Assembly: GCA_006538405.1 (NCBI GenBank)
Contig: BJKQ01000004.1
Span: 434,001-498,000, forward strand
DNA from: Hansfordia pulvinata
Lineage: Eukaryota; Ascomycota; Sordariomycetes; Xylariales
Reading direction: 5' to 3'
Length of the DNA stretch: 64,000 nt
The notes beneath the pieces were generated by a model, which did no database searches, had not been told where the DNA came from, and worked only from the letters and a program-made list of their open reading frames with translations. Position numbers and translations under genes: made by a program. Position 1 is the first letter of the stretch, and each line of letters begins with the position of its first letter. Of this stretch, positions 1 through 10,579 are shown one piece after another.

Positions 1-190
1 AAAAGAATTCAAGAAAAGGAAAAAGGGGTTATCTGTATGAAACTAAACCCCGGGAAAGAGCCCCTCTGTAGACCGCTTACTGAAATACTTAGTATATAGA
101 TCTATATTGTACCCAGAGTACGATATACAAAAATACATGTATCTTGCATAAAAAGGTCTTTTGTATACGATACCCGGCTCGGGTGCGGAT

Positions 191-865
191 TCAAGCTCGG
201 CTGCCCAGCATCTGGTCCCGCAGCCAGTGCACAAAGTCGTCGTAGTCGAGCGGCTGCAGGCCCATGTCGAACACCGCGACGGTCGACGACGGCCGCACCG
301 AGCACAGCTCCCGGATGCCCGGGTCCGCCTTCAGGGCCTCGAGGCTGCGGCCCCGGAGGTGGTCCTCCTCGAAGTACAGCCGCAGGTGCGCGAGCTGGCG
401 ACACTGCCTGAGGAGGTGTCCGAGCCTGGAGACGTGGAGCCTGGGCAGCACGCACGTGGGGTCGTCGTCGTCGCAAGCGCTGGAAGCCACCAGCCCGGGA
501 GCCTCGCTCTCGCTCTCCCACAGGCAGGACATGGAGCGCAGGTTCGCGCGGCCGACTTCCCCCATGGCCATCAGGAGGCGGACGGACTCGTCGATGCCTA
601 CCGGCTCGATGTGCAGCAGCTGGTACGCGACCGGGAGCGCCTCGTCCCGCACCTGCCGGTTGACCTGGAGCAGGCTCGAGCTCGGCACGGCGTACGTGCG
701 CCCGCTCGGATCGCTCAGACCTCGGAGGAGGTGGGCTGTGTCGTCCCATATAGGGTGGTCGAGGTCTACGCGAGGCTGGTCTCCCAAGATGAGGGAGTAT
801 ATCGCCTGACGGAGCTCGGCGGCGACGGCGAACGTTGTGGGTGTTTCTGCACGGGGGTTTTCCAC
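191..865 (-). CDS. 2EXR/F-box-like fungal protein
   Basis: Single-exon 224-residue protein. After a short variable N-terminus it has LRQAIYSLIL (about residues 18-27), which resembles the opening helix of the fungal 2EXR/DUF7730 family (consensus like LPxEIRxxIYxLLL). It is followed by LLQVNRQVRDEALPVAY (about 65-81), the usual second block in that family (a CRQIxxEA-like segment). The rest has Leu-rich helices and an acidic patch, with no membrane segment or signal peptide. These proteins are numerous in filamentous ascomycetes and lack a defined biochemical role; an adaptor or F-box-like function is only inferred. The start was chosen because it sits shortly before the family block. The C-terminus lies close to the window edge but has a proper stop. 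Confidence 0.6.
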   Translation of the reverse strand: MENPRAETPTTFAVAAELRQAIYSLILGDQPRVDLDHPIWDDTAHLLRGLSDPSGRTYAVPSSSLLQVNRQVRDEALPVAYQLLHIEPVGIDESVRLLMAMGEVGRANLRSMSCLWESESEAPGLVASSACDDDDPTCVLPRLHVSRLGHLLRQCRQLAHLRLYFEEDHLRGRSLEALKADPGIRELCSVRPSSTVAVFDMGLQPLDYDDFVHWLRDQMLGSRA

Positions 866-2679
866 ATTCTACAGCGACTGTCAGCAAAGAAAAGGGCATA
901 AACGACGCTGATACTCACCGAGTTCCGTAGGAGGATCCGAGTCTCTCGGTTCATCAAGAGCAGAGTCATCTTGAAGCCGCCCACGAAGTAGATCTCGGCT
1001 ACAAATTGGTAGTACCCCACAGCACTCTTCCTCGACAAATGGACTTGGAGATGCTGGGTTTCGATCAACTGTCACATCCATCAGCAAAGTGCCACTCACC
1101 TCAATGATCAAGACGGTAACTATACCAATAGGCTGCGCGCTTTCTGGTGAGCCGTCTCCAGGGCAGAGAAGGATCTGTCGCGATCACTTCCCCGCGAGAG
1201 CCGGTGAGCATCGAGCTCTCGCGCGAAATGCTCTTGAGGCGACTGGGAAACGGGACGGAGGTCTGAATAGTACCATTCAGAGCCATCTTCTCGACAGATG
1301 TGGGTCAGCATGGAGGCGTGGAAGCCTACCTCGCTCTCCATCTCTTCCAAGGAGGCGGTTGGCCGAGCTTTTGCCATGACGGTTCATCTGACGGTTCCTC
1401 GAGTGAGCAGGAATTGGCATTTGAACATTCGAAGTGGGGTGGCCCAACAGCCACCCACAACGCTCCTCCAGTACGACCGGCAAAGGATCAGAGCAACTCG
1501 GCGATCGTGAGACAACGTGATTGCGAGGCGATGCTATATCACTGATAATCTCCCAAGGGGTTACTGCAGGACCCTGAGGGCCGTGAGACTCGCCCTTTGC
1601 GAGTACACGTGTTGAAGGCATGCTGTTTATATACCTACGAATGCCCAGCGTGCGCGCCGATGACTGAACAAGGCCTCGGACTGGCTGGATCGTCTTGGCA
1701 GACCGCGAAATGCTCTACCTAGGGGCCATGTTGGCCGTGTTGGCCGTGTTGGGCATGTCCGTCATGTTGGTGATGTGGATTCGTGCAGGCATCGCGCATA
1801 GCGGCGCTTATATTAGGCGGCTCCTAGCTGCTTAGGTAGATAGTCTGTCATGCCCCATTGAACAAGCCATGTAACATGCGAGTAGTGCAGAGTCGAGCAG
1901 TGGGACTTGTCAACTTTCCTGTCGCCTTCCACGCAGCGAGTCCAACCAAGAAAGCTTCAGAGAAGTCCAGTCATCACCGCGCTCTACCGAGTGAGAGCGC
2001 CTGGACGATCAGCTGGCTCCTCGGCAGTCTTTGACCCTCACATGAGTGTACGAGTACTCGTAGGCGTTGAAGCCACGGGATCAGAAAGGCCTCGCTTAGC
2101 GCCAACGGCCACGCCTCGTCACACTGCAAGGTTGTCATTGTGGATATGAGCTACTGAGAAGTCTCCCCACAGCCTGAAAGGTACATGAAGCTGATAATCA
2201 GAGAGGATGAGATGCCACACGGACCGAGATCTCGCGCACGTACAGACCCGAGAGCTCCTGATAGTCGGTTTCTGCCTGGTTCGGCTGGGCGTTGTTTGTT
2301 GTGGATTCTGGGTCCCCCAAATCTGCGAGTAGTAGTCGATATCGAAAGGTTGTCCGATAACCGCTTCGGGCTGCCATGCCAGTGACACTGCTGTACTTAT
2401 CCGGCAACAAAGCCACCCAGACTCACCTTCTTATCAACCTGATGAGAGTGCTGTTGTCAGCGTGCGAAAAGAGCCCATTTATCTGACCCGAGTAGGCTAG
2501 ACCAGAAATACGTACGAGTAGGTACACGCCAAAAAAGTTATGAGTACCTATCACGCCTATGTTCCTCGTGAAGCAGAGCAGGGTGCAACGGTACGGTACG
2601 TACACACGGCCAAGGCACATGCAGAGATCGATTCACCCCCGTCGACTCCATCCCGTATCTGGTCCAACACCACTCGACC
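866..2679. other. Intergenic, no gene supported
   Basis: About 1.8 kb between the 2EXR-like gene and the methyltransferase gene. Short ORFs on both strands show no family motif, no consistent codon bias and no sensible splice pattern. The only distinctive element is the 10-bp palindrome CGAGTACTCG at 2051-2060, which recurs elsewhere in the window. Confidence 0.5.
2051..2060. repeat. Dispersed palindrome CGAGTACTCG, copy 1
   Basis: A perfect 10-bp palindrome that recurs exactly at 17381-17390 and 31640-31649, always between genes. Confidence 0.6.
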
Positions 2680-3819
2680 ATGACCATGGCTCAATCGGCC
2701 CAAGATGTCGCCGCCTCCGATCCGTCGCCAGCCCGCCAAGGAGGCCCCCCCCGGAGGCGGCCCAGCCCGACAAGGGGTTGCAGTTCTGGTCGGACGTGAG
2801 CGCGGACGTCGACGGCATGCTGGGCGGCGTTCCGTCGGTGGAAGGGTTCGCCCGGGTGTCCCAGGTCGACCTGCGAGGGTCCCGGAGTTTCCTGGCCCAG
2901 CTGGGCATTGGGAAGAGCCACGGCCGCCAGGCCACGGCGTCTGTGCTCGAGGGCGGTGCCGGGTTCGTCTTTTTTTCTTTTTTTTTTCTTTTTGGCTTAT
3001 CCCCTCTCCCCCCCCTCACCGGCGATACGTACATGCGTCTGCCTGTCTGCCTGTCTGCCTGTCTGCCTGTCTGCCTGTCTGCCTGTCTGCCTGTCTGCCT
3101 GTCTGCCTGTCTGCCTGTCTGCCTGTCTGCCTGTCTGCCTGTCTGCCTGTCTGCCTGTCTGCCTGTCTGCCTGTCTGCCTGTCTGCCTGTCTGCCTGTCT
3201 GCCTGTCTGCCTGTCTGCCTGTCTGCCTGTCTGCCTGTCTGTCTGTCAAACTAACGACTCTCATTCGCCCTTTCAGGATCGGCAGGGTCACTGGCGGTCT
3301 GCTCGTCGACGTCGCCGAGGCTGTCGACGTGATCGAGCCGGTGGAGAAGTTCACGACCCAGCTCCGCGGCCTGGACCGGGTCCGGAACATCTACACCATG
3401 GGGCTGCAGGACTGGGTGCCCAGCGAGGACGTCAAGTACGACCTGATCTGGACGCAGTGGTGCATCGGCCACGTCACGGACCAGCAGCTGCTGGTGTACC
3501 TGGAGCGGTGCCACGAGGCCCTGCGGTCCCGCGACAGCATCCTCGTTGTCAAGGAGAACGTCAGCACCAGCGGCGCCGACCTGTTTGACCCCGCGGACAG
3601 CAGCGTGACGAGGTCTGTCTGTCTTTACTTAGTTATCCCTTCCGTTGCATGACGTGCGAAATGCTCACGCTTTATATACTCAGGGATGACGCGAAGTTGA
3701 GGGATCTGTTCAAGAAGGCGGGCTTCAGGCTTGTGAGGACCCGGGAGCAGAAAGGACTGTCGAGCGGCTCCTCCCGGCGGCTCCTGCCCGTGCAGATGTA
3801 TGCGTTGAAAAGGGCATGA
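2680..3819 (+). CDS. NTM1: N-terminal protein alpha-methyltransferase (NTM1/TAE1 family)
   Basis: AdoMet-dependent enzyme of the family that methylates the alpha-amino group of substrate N-termini, including ribosomal proteins. Exons read 2680-2962, 3277-3612 and 3684-3819. Family landmarks: FWSDVSADVDGMLGG near the N-terminus, the AdoMet-binding VLEGGAGIGRV created exactly across the first splice junction, GLQDWVPS, DLIWTQWCIGHVTDQ and a DSSVTR segment before the last exon. Intron 1 (314 nt) has a CTAAC branch site and a long octamer repeat; intron 2 is 71 nt. The ATG at 2680 or 2686 gives a plausible N-terminus, but the frame must shift by one missing base at the C8 run 2745-2752 to join the family-like part. 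Alternatively translation starts upstream in the later frame (from 2559). Identity is secure; only the N-terminus is uncertain. Confidence 0.9.
3037..3247 (+). repeat. Octanucleotide tandem repeat (GTCTGCCT)25 inside an intron
   Basis: Twenty-five perfect copies of GTCTGCCT fill 3037-3236, followed by GTCTGTCTGTC to 3247. The array lies wholly in intron 1 of the methyltransferase gene. It contains no stop codon in any forward frame, so it generates long spurious ORFs with an eight-residue Cys/Leu-rich period. It ends just before the branch site. Confidence 0.97.
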
Positions 3820-4454
3820 GCTGATGGGTGAGTTATCATCACGCGGGACTGATTGGATGGGAAAAGCACGAGTCGCGGTGACTCCGGGAGCCATTTTGCA
3901 GAGCCTCAAGTTGGAGGTCAGGCGCCATTAGGGGCTGCGGCGCAATTTGACCTGAACGTTCACCCTATGCCGTACGTCAATCAGGCTTGTAGAGACGGCA
4001 GCCTACTCGGCGACTCCTCTTGCCTGACTGATTGATCTCGGCTTCATGATGTTGATCAATGCCGCCATTGCACATACTTCAAAATTCGAGTACATGTCAA
4101 TCAACCAAAGGCTGGGTCATGTCGCGCTCACGAACCCAAGAGGATGCTTTGGAGCATATATGCGTTCTATACATATCTGTGTACCGGGATTATGCCCCCA
4201 AGTCATCACTGCAGGGTGATGTCATGTGGTGCATGTGGGAAGGAATTGAAGCAGCTACATCCAGCACAGATATCGATGTACCTAATTAAGGTCCACGCAC
4301 ATGAATTGATAGACTGGACTGGACTGAACTGGACTGGGCGACGAGTGCGCTGGTGGCGCTCTTATTTATTACTCGTACTGCCAAATAGAATACTACGTGA
4401 ACCTTTAAAAAGGCCGGAGACTGCAGCCGCTCGAGCTCAGTCTCTCCCACGGTG
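3820..4454. other. Intergenic, promoter of the SET gene
   Basis: No coding signal. A short TGGAC-type direct repeat sits at about 4312-4338, roughly 115-145 bp before the SET-gene start codon. Confidence 0.5.
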
Positions 4455-5845
4455 ATGGATACTGGCGCCTCAGAACCGGAGCCGTCGCCTCAGGAAGCGA
4501 CGCTGGACGGCTTCGTACAGTGGGCTTTGCGCGAGAACGTCACCATCCGCGGCATCTGTCCCAAGTATGTGCCGCACCGGGGGCTGGGCGTCATCACCAC
4601 TCGCCCTATCAAGGTATATTACCTGCCACCCTTCGAAGTGTCATTTTGCTGCGCCCTGCGTTCGTTCAGTACATGTAGCCTACCCAGCCTAACGCTCCGA
4701 GGTATCTACCTACATACATAGGCTGCAGAGGTCGTCTTGCGCGTCCCATAGCGCTGTTCCACACGCTGGACACCGTGGACCCCTCGGTCCGCTTCGCCAT
4801 ATCCCCGGCCGTCTCCCTGCACGGCCTGCTCGCCGCGGACCTGGCCGTCGGCGGGTTCTCGCGATGGGGCGACGACGGCGGCGCTTCTTGGGCGTCGCTG
4901 GCGCCGGACCTCGAGTCCTTCCGCCGCGCCATGCCGTGGTTCTGGCCCCCCGAGCTCCGGGCCATGCTGCCGGCCCACGCGCGGCGCCTGGCCGAGAGGC
5001 AGGCGGCGGCCTTCGCCCGGGACTGGCGCATGTGCCGGGCCGCCTTCCCGCGGGGGGACGGCGACGGCGACCACGACGACCACGACGACAACGATCTGCT
5101 GCCCGACGAGGACGCGTACCTGCGCGCGTGGCTGCTGGTCAACTCGCGGTCGTTCTACTACTCGACGCCCACCATGGAGCACCTGCCCCACCTCGACCGG
5201 CTGGTCCTCATGCCCGTCGCCGACCTCTTCAACCACGCGGGGGGCGCCGGCGGCGCGCAGGTCCAGTTCGACGACGCCGAGTACACCTTCACGGCCGACC
5301 GGGACTACGCCGCCGGCGAGGAGATGTGCATCGAGTACACCGAGCACTCCAACGACTACCTGCTCGCCGAGTACGGCTTCATCGTGCCCCCGGGCGACGA
5401 GGGCGCCCCGAAGGGCTTCTCCGTCGAGGACGTCCTGCCGCGCCGGCTGAGCCCCCAGCAGCTGGCCCAGCTGCACGCCGCCAACGGCCCGGACGGGATC
5501 GGGCTGCCCGAGTTACCCCCGTCTGCCACCAGCCACCACGACGGGTCGTCGTCCATGTTGCTGGGGATGCTGACTGCGGCGGGCGGGCCCGGGCCCGGGG
5601 GGCCGGATTCCTTCCTCGTCGTCGACGGCGAGCTGAAGAGCAACCCCCGCGCAGAGAGTCTCGTCCTGGCCGGGTTGCTGGGAGATCTGGTCGAGCACGC
5701 CGACGAGATGCTGGGCCGTCTGGAGCAGTACGCATCGCAGGACTTTCATGCGCAGCGGGGAACGCTGATCCAGAGGTGGCAGCAGATTCGAGACCTCGCC
5801 AGCGCGAGGTTGAATGCTTTTCGCGACTTGGCGCCTGTGCCTTGA
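4455..5845 (+). CDS. SET-domain lysine methyltransferase (RKM/SETD-like)
   Basis: Protein-lysine methyltransferase of the Rubisco-LSMT/SETD3/RKM class, which often modifies ribosomal or translation proteins; the substrate here is unknown. Exon 1 is 4455-4613, the intron 4614-4721 (CTAAC branch at about 4688), exon 2 4722-5845. Motifs: YVPHRGLGVITTRPIK at the SET start, WLLVNSRSFYY, PVADLFNHAGG (catalytic NH block), YAAGEEMCIEY and HSNDYLLAEYGF (closing SET motif), then a helical C-terminal region as in LSMT enzymes. An acidic His/Asp-rich loop interrupts the SET domain. The upstream GTG at 4452 is not the start. Exon 2 reads ...VLRV then a stop in the spliced frame; one missing base at CCC 4745-4747 restores the frame into IALFHTLDTVD. 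I treat this as a sequence error rather than a pseudogene. Confidence 0.85.
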
Positions 5846-8402
5846 GCCACTTTCCGTGTCTGTCGTCGGGCTTTGGCACCTTTTTTTTCTCAACATCACA
5901 TAACCAGGTTCCCCGGCGTTGGTACAACACAGTGACCACCGTCGCACGCTGACCGAGTTCGGCCTACAAGGTCCGACTCGGTCCAAAATATAACTCCGGG
6001 GGCTCGAGGCCCGCTCTAGCTAAACTCGAAATATCTAGACTTAAATGGCAGGAAAGCAAGCAAATGAGATGATGTGAGGTGTGCGCGCAGCGACAGCGTA
6101 CGAGTACTGTACTACTGCGTGAAGAGTCGACTCCAAGGACCCTGATTTGCCTGACGAGCGCGTCTCGAAGCTTGCCAATCGTTTTCGCCTGCCAATTGCC
6201 CCGACTCGCCTTGTCCGCGTGCTCCGGCTTGTCGTAGATGTGCTCCATGCCCATCATGACCCACGAGCTGGTCGCGAACGTGATCTCGCGGCTTGCCGTT
6301 CTTCTTGAGGGCACTCCCCCCTTTCAGCCCTTTGACCTCAAAGGACTCGAAGGCGGTGGCCCATGGGGCTCTTCTCAGAGCGGTCGAAAGTGCGATCCTG
6401 ACGCCCCTGCTTGCTGACGTCCAGGTAGACGTCCTTGAGCATGGGGCTTGTTGGAAAAGCTGCTTGTACTTGCTCATGGCGTTCCCAAGGATCTGCCATA
6501 GCACACTTTCCGGCGGGATTCCACCAGACGATGCCGTTGCCCAACGGTTCCGACGCTGTACGCCTCTTCCCCATGTGATCGGGCCCCTTTCGAGAGGTCC
6601 ATGCGGACACTGCCGGCGGTGGTACACGCCATGTCAACCTTCCCTGGGAGGAGGCGCCTCGGCCGCGAACGCGCCGGTCGACCCATTCAGCTGCTCCTCC
6701 CCACTGCGGGCGTTGACCTCGACGGCGCCCGGGTTCGGGCTCGTGTACTTGGCCCCAGGTCCCGGTCCCTGACGAGCGCCGCCATCGTCTTTTGCTGCGG
6801 CTTTGTCCTCTGTGATGAGTTCGGTCACGGAGAGGGGCGTTGCTGAGCGTGTCCTTGACCTTCTCGGCCGGGCCCTCGCCCAGCTTGGACCGCCGTGCAG
6901 TCTATAACGTTGCTGTCGTCGTTATAGTCGACCTTGAAGATTGCCGATGTAGCGTCCGCTTTGAGGGAGGGAAGCGGAGGGCTCCGGTTAGCAGTTTTCA
7001 CGTGCCCCATATCGCCAGGGGAGGGGGGGTTCTTGGTGAGCTCACCAGTAGGCAGCCAGACTTGCCCCTTCTAATTCCGTTCGAGAAGGGGCCCGCGAAG
7101 GGAGCCCGGAATTCCCAGCCCGACTGTAGCGAGCGGGCACCTCCGCTTGAGCGACAGTCCATCTCGTCTTGCATTCATGCATCTTGGCGGAACCGCCGGT
7201 GGCGGCTCCGCGTGGGTATCGCCTGCACACGGTGACCTACGCCGGTTGCCCCCAGATGCTTCAAGAGAGCGAGTCCCACTCCCCGCTGGATATCATGTAT
7301 GCCACATCGCGCCGACGGGCGGCCAACGATATCTACAAGTCTGATCGAACATGTCGATGAAGGCAATATCGCCGACGTACTTCCGAGTCCCGCCTGGTTG
7401 GCTTCAACAGCCGGCAGTCCCCGTCGATGAGGGCCTCAGCGATCCATGTGGCCAGTGCGTTGCGTGAAAGCCGTGGGTCCACGATTTCTCGCAAGAGGCC
7501 CACGAGGCCCCACGCGCAGGTAGATCATGATCGCCCATAACAAGCTTCCCACGGTTCCCTCCTTGTCCACCGAGCAAGGAACCCACCGAACATACCGCCG
7601 AGCTCGACCCGCGTACACCTGACCTGGCATTAAGGTGGGCGACGCTGAACTTGGCCTGCACGGGCTGTGGGCCAACCGAAACTTAAAAGTCTGAGCCGAA
7701 GTCTCGAAGCCGCTGGGGAGTCTCCGAGTCCCGCGATTATAAGCTGTTTATTGATGATGAAAACCTCGAATAGCGGTCACATTATTAGTAGTCCGGGGTC
7801 TCTTTACAACATCCCGAGAAATTAAAGATGAAGAGCATTTTTTAATTCATGTTACACTTACAACTCGTAGGGAAATCATGTAAGGCACCACGTACATACG
7901 CAAGCTGAATATCATAATAATTAAAGAAGTGGGTCTTGATAGCAAGACTGATTATAACATAATGTAAACTGGGAAGGTTTGCCCTTCAAGTGGATATATC
8001 ATATACGGAAAGAACCGATCTTAATCGTGGGTGGCTTACATAGCCCTTTGAAATATAACATCACCACACGGTCCGGCAAACACCGTTCGCGGAATTTACC
8101 ATCGCACCACAATTAAGTGTTTATTAAAGTAGACCCGGCTATAATTGAGTGCTTTAAAGTAAGCTCGCAAACGGAAACTCCCGGACGGCGTGCAGCCGTG
8201 ATCGTAGCTGTACAGACCACAGGGGCCATCGCTTACTTGAAGTTACCCTGTAAGATAATACGATGAAGAATTCCTTATGTATAAAAAAGCCTCACAAGCA
8301 CTTTCCAAGCTTCAAGTTTCAACCGTTCCAGTCAGTCATCTCACTTTCCGTTTTTACACTACCACCCTATTTAAACTCACGCAACTCATACCTATAAAAA
8401 TC
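5846..8402. other. Decayed coding-like block and AT-rich tract
   Basis: From about 5960 to 7680 the minus strand carries short, overlapping, coding-like stretches in alternating frames (for example 6338-6637 with WWNPAGKCAMADPWE, and 5964-6314 with FATSSWVMMGMEHIYDKPE). No stretch matches a family I recognise, and none joins into one reading frame through sensible introns. From about 7740 to 8160 base composition turns AT-rich, as expected of RIP-affected DNA. Confidence 0.4.
5964..7661 (-). pseudogene. Possible degenerate gene, family unknown
   Basis: Minus-strand coding-like fragments follow one another in different frames: 7404-7661, 7175-7366, 6338-6637 and 5964-6314. Each is too short to stand alone. 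The frame changes are more frequent than in the clearly real genes of the window, so decay or many consensus errors are both possible. I do not recognise the product and assign no function. Confidence 0.25.
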
Positions 8403-8850
8403 ATGAAGATCGCATCCGTCTCACTCATCCTCTCTCTCGCCTCTGGGATCGTCACCTCCGCTGCGGTCCCTCTCGAGATTTCAAGCGTGAGTCATCCCCT
8501 GTCCGCCCAGCGGGCTTTTTAACGTGTGGGCTTACATGATTCGTCTTCAGGTTATTAAGGCTCGCTTCCCTCCCAGCCACGACGAAGCCGTGCGCACTGC
8601 TGGTAAGGTCGGGAAGCGCGTATTCTGGGATGATAAGGACGGGAATGATATCTGCTACATCGGTGGACAAGGGGTTAAGAAGTTCGCGCTTGTCGACGCT
8701 ATCACCGCCGTGAAAAAGGTTCGTGACACTTATGACGACCAGTTCTTCCAGTCGGTCACGCAAACGTTTTACACTCTGTACCGTGTGAGGATCCCCGAAA
8801 GAGCTTTGAAGACTTTTCTCGAAGCTCATAGAAGTACGTACTTGGTTTGA
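8403..8850 (+). CDS. Small secreted protein (candidate effector), 127 aa
   Basis: Exon 1 is 8403-8486 and exon 2 8551-8850, with a 64-nt intron (GTGAGT...CTTCAG). The first 20 or so residues (MKIASVSLILSLASGIVTSA) form a classical signal peptide. The mature part is about 105 residues, charged, with a single Cys and a central KRVFWDDKDGNDICYIGG. No known domain is seen. The ATG at 8403 was preferred over 8277 because it directly opens the signal peptide. A perfect donor GTACGT lies near 8833; splicing to an AG about 45 nt on would replace the last residues with a Cys-containing tail, so the 3' end is uncertain. The gene sits next to AT-rich repeats, a typical setting for host-interaction or lineage-specific secreted proteins, but no toxicity or host role can be read from the sequence. 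Confidence 0.6.
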
Positions 8851-9118
8851 GAGACCCTTAGAGTGGTAGCTGTCTTAGAACTTAAACAGAATTGTTTCTG
8901 TTCAATCAAATAAAATCCAAAGATATCATTGGGATTTTTCTTTTCACTTCGAACAATCCTGATTAAGCTATATAACCCGGAAGAACAGCCACGTGTTATG
9001 TGCAGCGCGGCTTACCACCTTATCGAATGCTTTTCTCCTTAGTCTTTGAAGGTCGCCGGGCTTGTACACGGGCTTTTAATACAGTTCATCCGCGCGGTTG
9101 ATCTTTCAGCAGGCGCAG

Positions 9119-9284
9119 TGTAACGGCCGTGGCCCTGGCATAGGCAAATGCACTAATAAATACAAGTTACAACTAGACCGCTTTGCTATACAGGCAAAAG
9201 ATGCAAGATTGACACTTCCTGAATGGTCAATCTTACGAACACTTAAAGTCAACAGTAATACCAAGGCCGGGGCGAGACGCGTGG
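9119..9284 (-). repeat. Dispersed 150-165 bp repeat, copy A
   Basis: Homologous to copies B and C. On the minus strand it contains TAGCAAAGCGGT, which fits the Pol III tRNA A-box consensus TRGCNNAGNGG plus T. It is the most diverged copy, mostly by transitions. Confidence 0.65.
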
Positions 9285-10047
9285 CACGCAGGTCAATAAG
9301 TCGAGGCCGAAGAGGCTGTCCTGCCTCTTTTCTTGCCATTGAGGCGGCTTTTCGTGCACCTCGCAGAAGTGGCTTCTATAGGATACCCGCACAGGTCCCA
9401 GCTCTTGTGCGGCGATGCATTGGCTGTGTGTTTCTTGTTTCTTCCGCGGTCTCTTCATGACGAACTTCTCTTGTTCATGGCCTGAACAGAGCGGGCTGGT
9501 CCACTGAACGGAAGCGAGTGCAGCGGTTGGTCGGACCAGGATAGAGAACACTTCCCGTATACCGGTGCGTGCAATGGTCAGCCGCGGCCTATCGATCCGC
9601 GACGCTAGTTCAGGAAGGATTTCTTGACAAGTTTCTTATGGGCTTGGGAGGCCGGTCTCACGACAGTATTAATCTCGGCATGCGGGTTGCCCGGGATCAA
9701 GTGCACTGGATATACTTCCCGGCTAAGCGCCGTGGTCGTGAATGTGGGGTTAACAAATTATGTTCTTGTGCTGACCAGTAATGCCGCAACGGCACAACGC
9801 CTTAAACGGGCAAGAGAACTGATTCCAGTCAGGTGGACTGCTGCTCCGTTGGTGACAGGAGGTGGGGGAGCTTGCTTTTAAGGTTCTATTCCTTGAATTA
9901 TCTGAAAAAGTATTAGAGGGCCTTCTCGATGCGATATAGTAAGTACACTTACCTTAAATGGTAATTGCCAATTAAATAGGGTCTTTATTAGAGCGCTAAC
10001 TTTTAATAACAAAGTACTTCAATAGCTAAAGCAATGTTGCTTATTCA

Positions 10048-10198
10048 TGTAACGGTTCTGGCCCATGTGGGCAAATGCACTGCTAAATACAACTGACCGC
10101 TCTGCCATGCAGGCAAAAGATACGAGATTGACACTTCCTTAGTGCTCGATCTCACCAGCACTTATGATCAACAGCATGCCAGGGCCAGACCCGTGACA
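10048..10198 (-). repeat. Dispersed 150-165 bp repeat, copy B
   Basis: About 90% identical by eye to the reverse complement of copy C, so B and C form an inverted pair about 160 bp apart. The minus strand reads TGGCAGAGCGGT, an exact A-box-like string. Confidence 0.75.
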
Positions 10199-10293
10199 AT
10201 TTAAAAAGCCAAGCCGACTATGGTTTATTTTAGTCCCTCCCTTTTATTCATGTTCCCGATTTAGGTTGCTTTTCATTATTCAGTACAGGTCTA

Positions 10294-10357
10294 GGCCATA
10301 TCCAAGACAAATTTAGGCGGCATTATCAGTAAACGCCCGTGGGAACCCTATTCGTGG
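10294..10357 (+). repeat. Direct repeat D1 flanking repeat copy C
   Basis: About 62 bp including CAAATTTAGGCGGCAT and TAAACGCCCGTGG. It recurs as D2 immediately on the other side of copy C. Confidence 0.65.
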
Positions 10358-10358
10358 C

Positions 10359-10513
10359 TGTCACGGGTCTGGCCTTAGGCATTGCTGTTGATTATAAGTG
10401 CTGGTAAGATTGAGCACTAGGAAAGTGTCAATCTCGTATCTTTTGCCTGCTTGGCAGAGCGGTCTAGTTGCATTTACCAGTGCATTTGCCCACATGGGCC
10501 CAGAACCGTTACA
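10359..10513 (+). repeat. Dispersed 150-165 bp repeat, copy C
   Basis: Inverted relative to copies A and B. The A-box-like TGGCAGAGCGGT lies at 10452-10463. No clear B-box (GGTTCRANNCC) is found downstream, so a tRNA-derived SINE is a suggestion only. It is bracketed within 1-3 bp by direct repeats D1 and D2. Confidence 0.75.
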
Positions 10514-10515
10514 GT

Positions 10516-10579
10516 GGCCATATTTAAGACAAATTTAGGCGGCATGATCGTTAAACGCCCGTGGAAGCCCTTTCGGTGA
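10516..10579 (+). repeat. Direct repeat D2 flanking repeat copy C
   Basis: Second copy of D1 in the same orientation, with a few transitions. Confidence 0.65.

Noticed and set aside
2559..3652. Long overlapping ORFs through the octamer array on both strands
   Set aside because: They exist because the 8-bp repeat lacks stops; the array lies inside an intron with clear splice sites.
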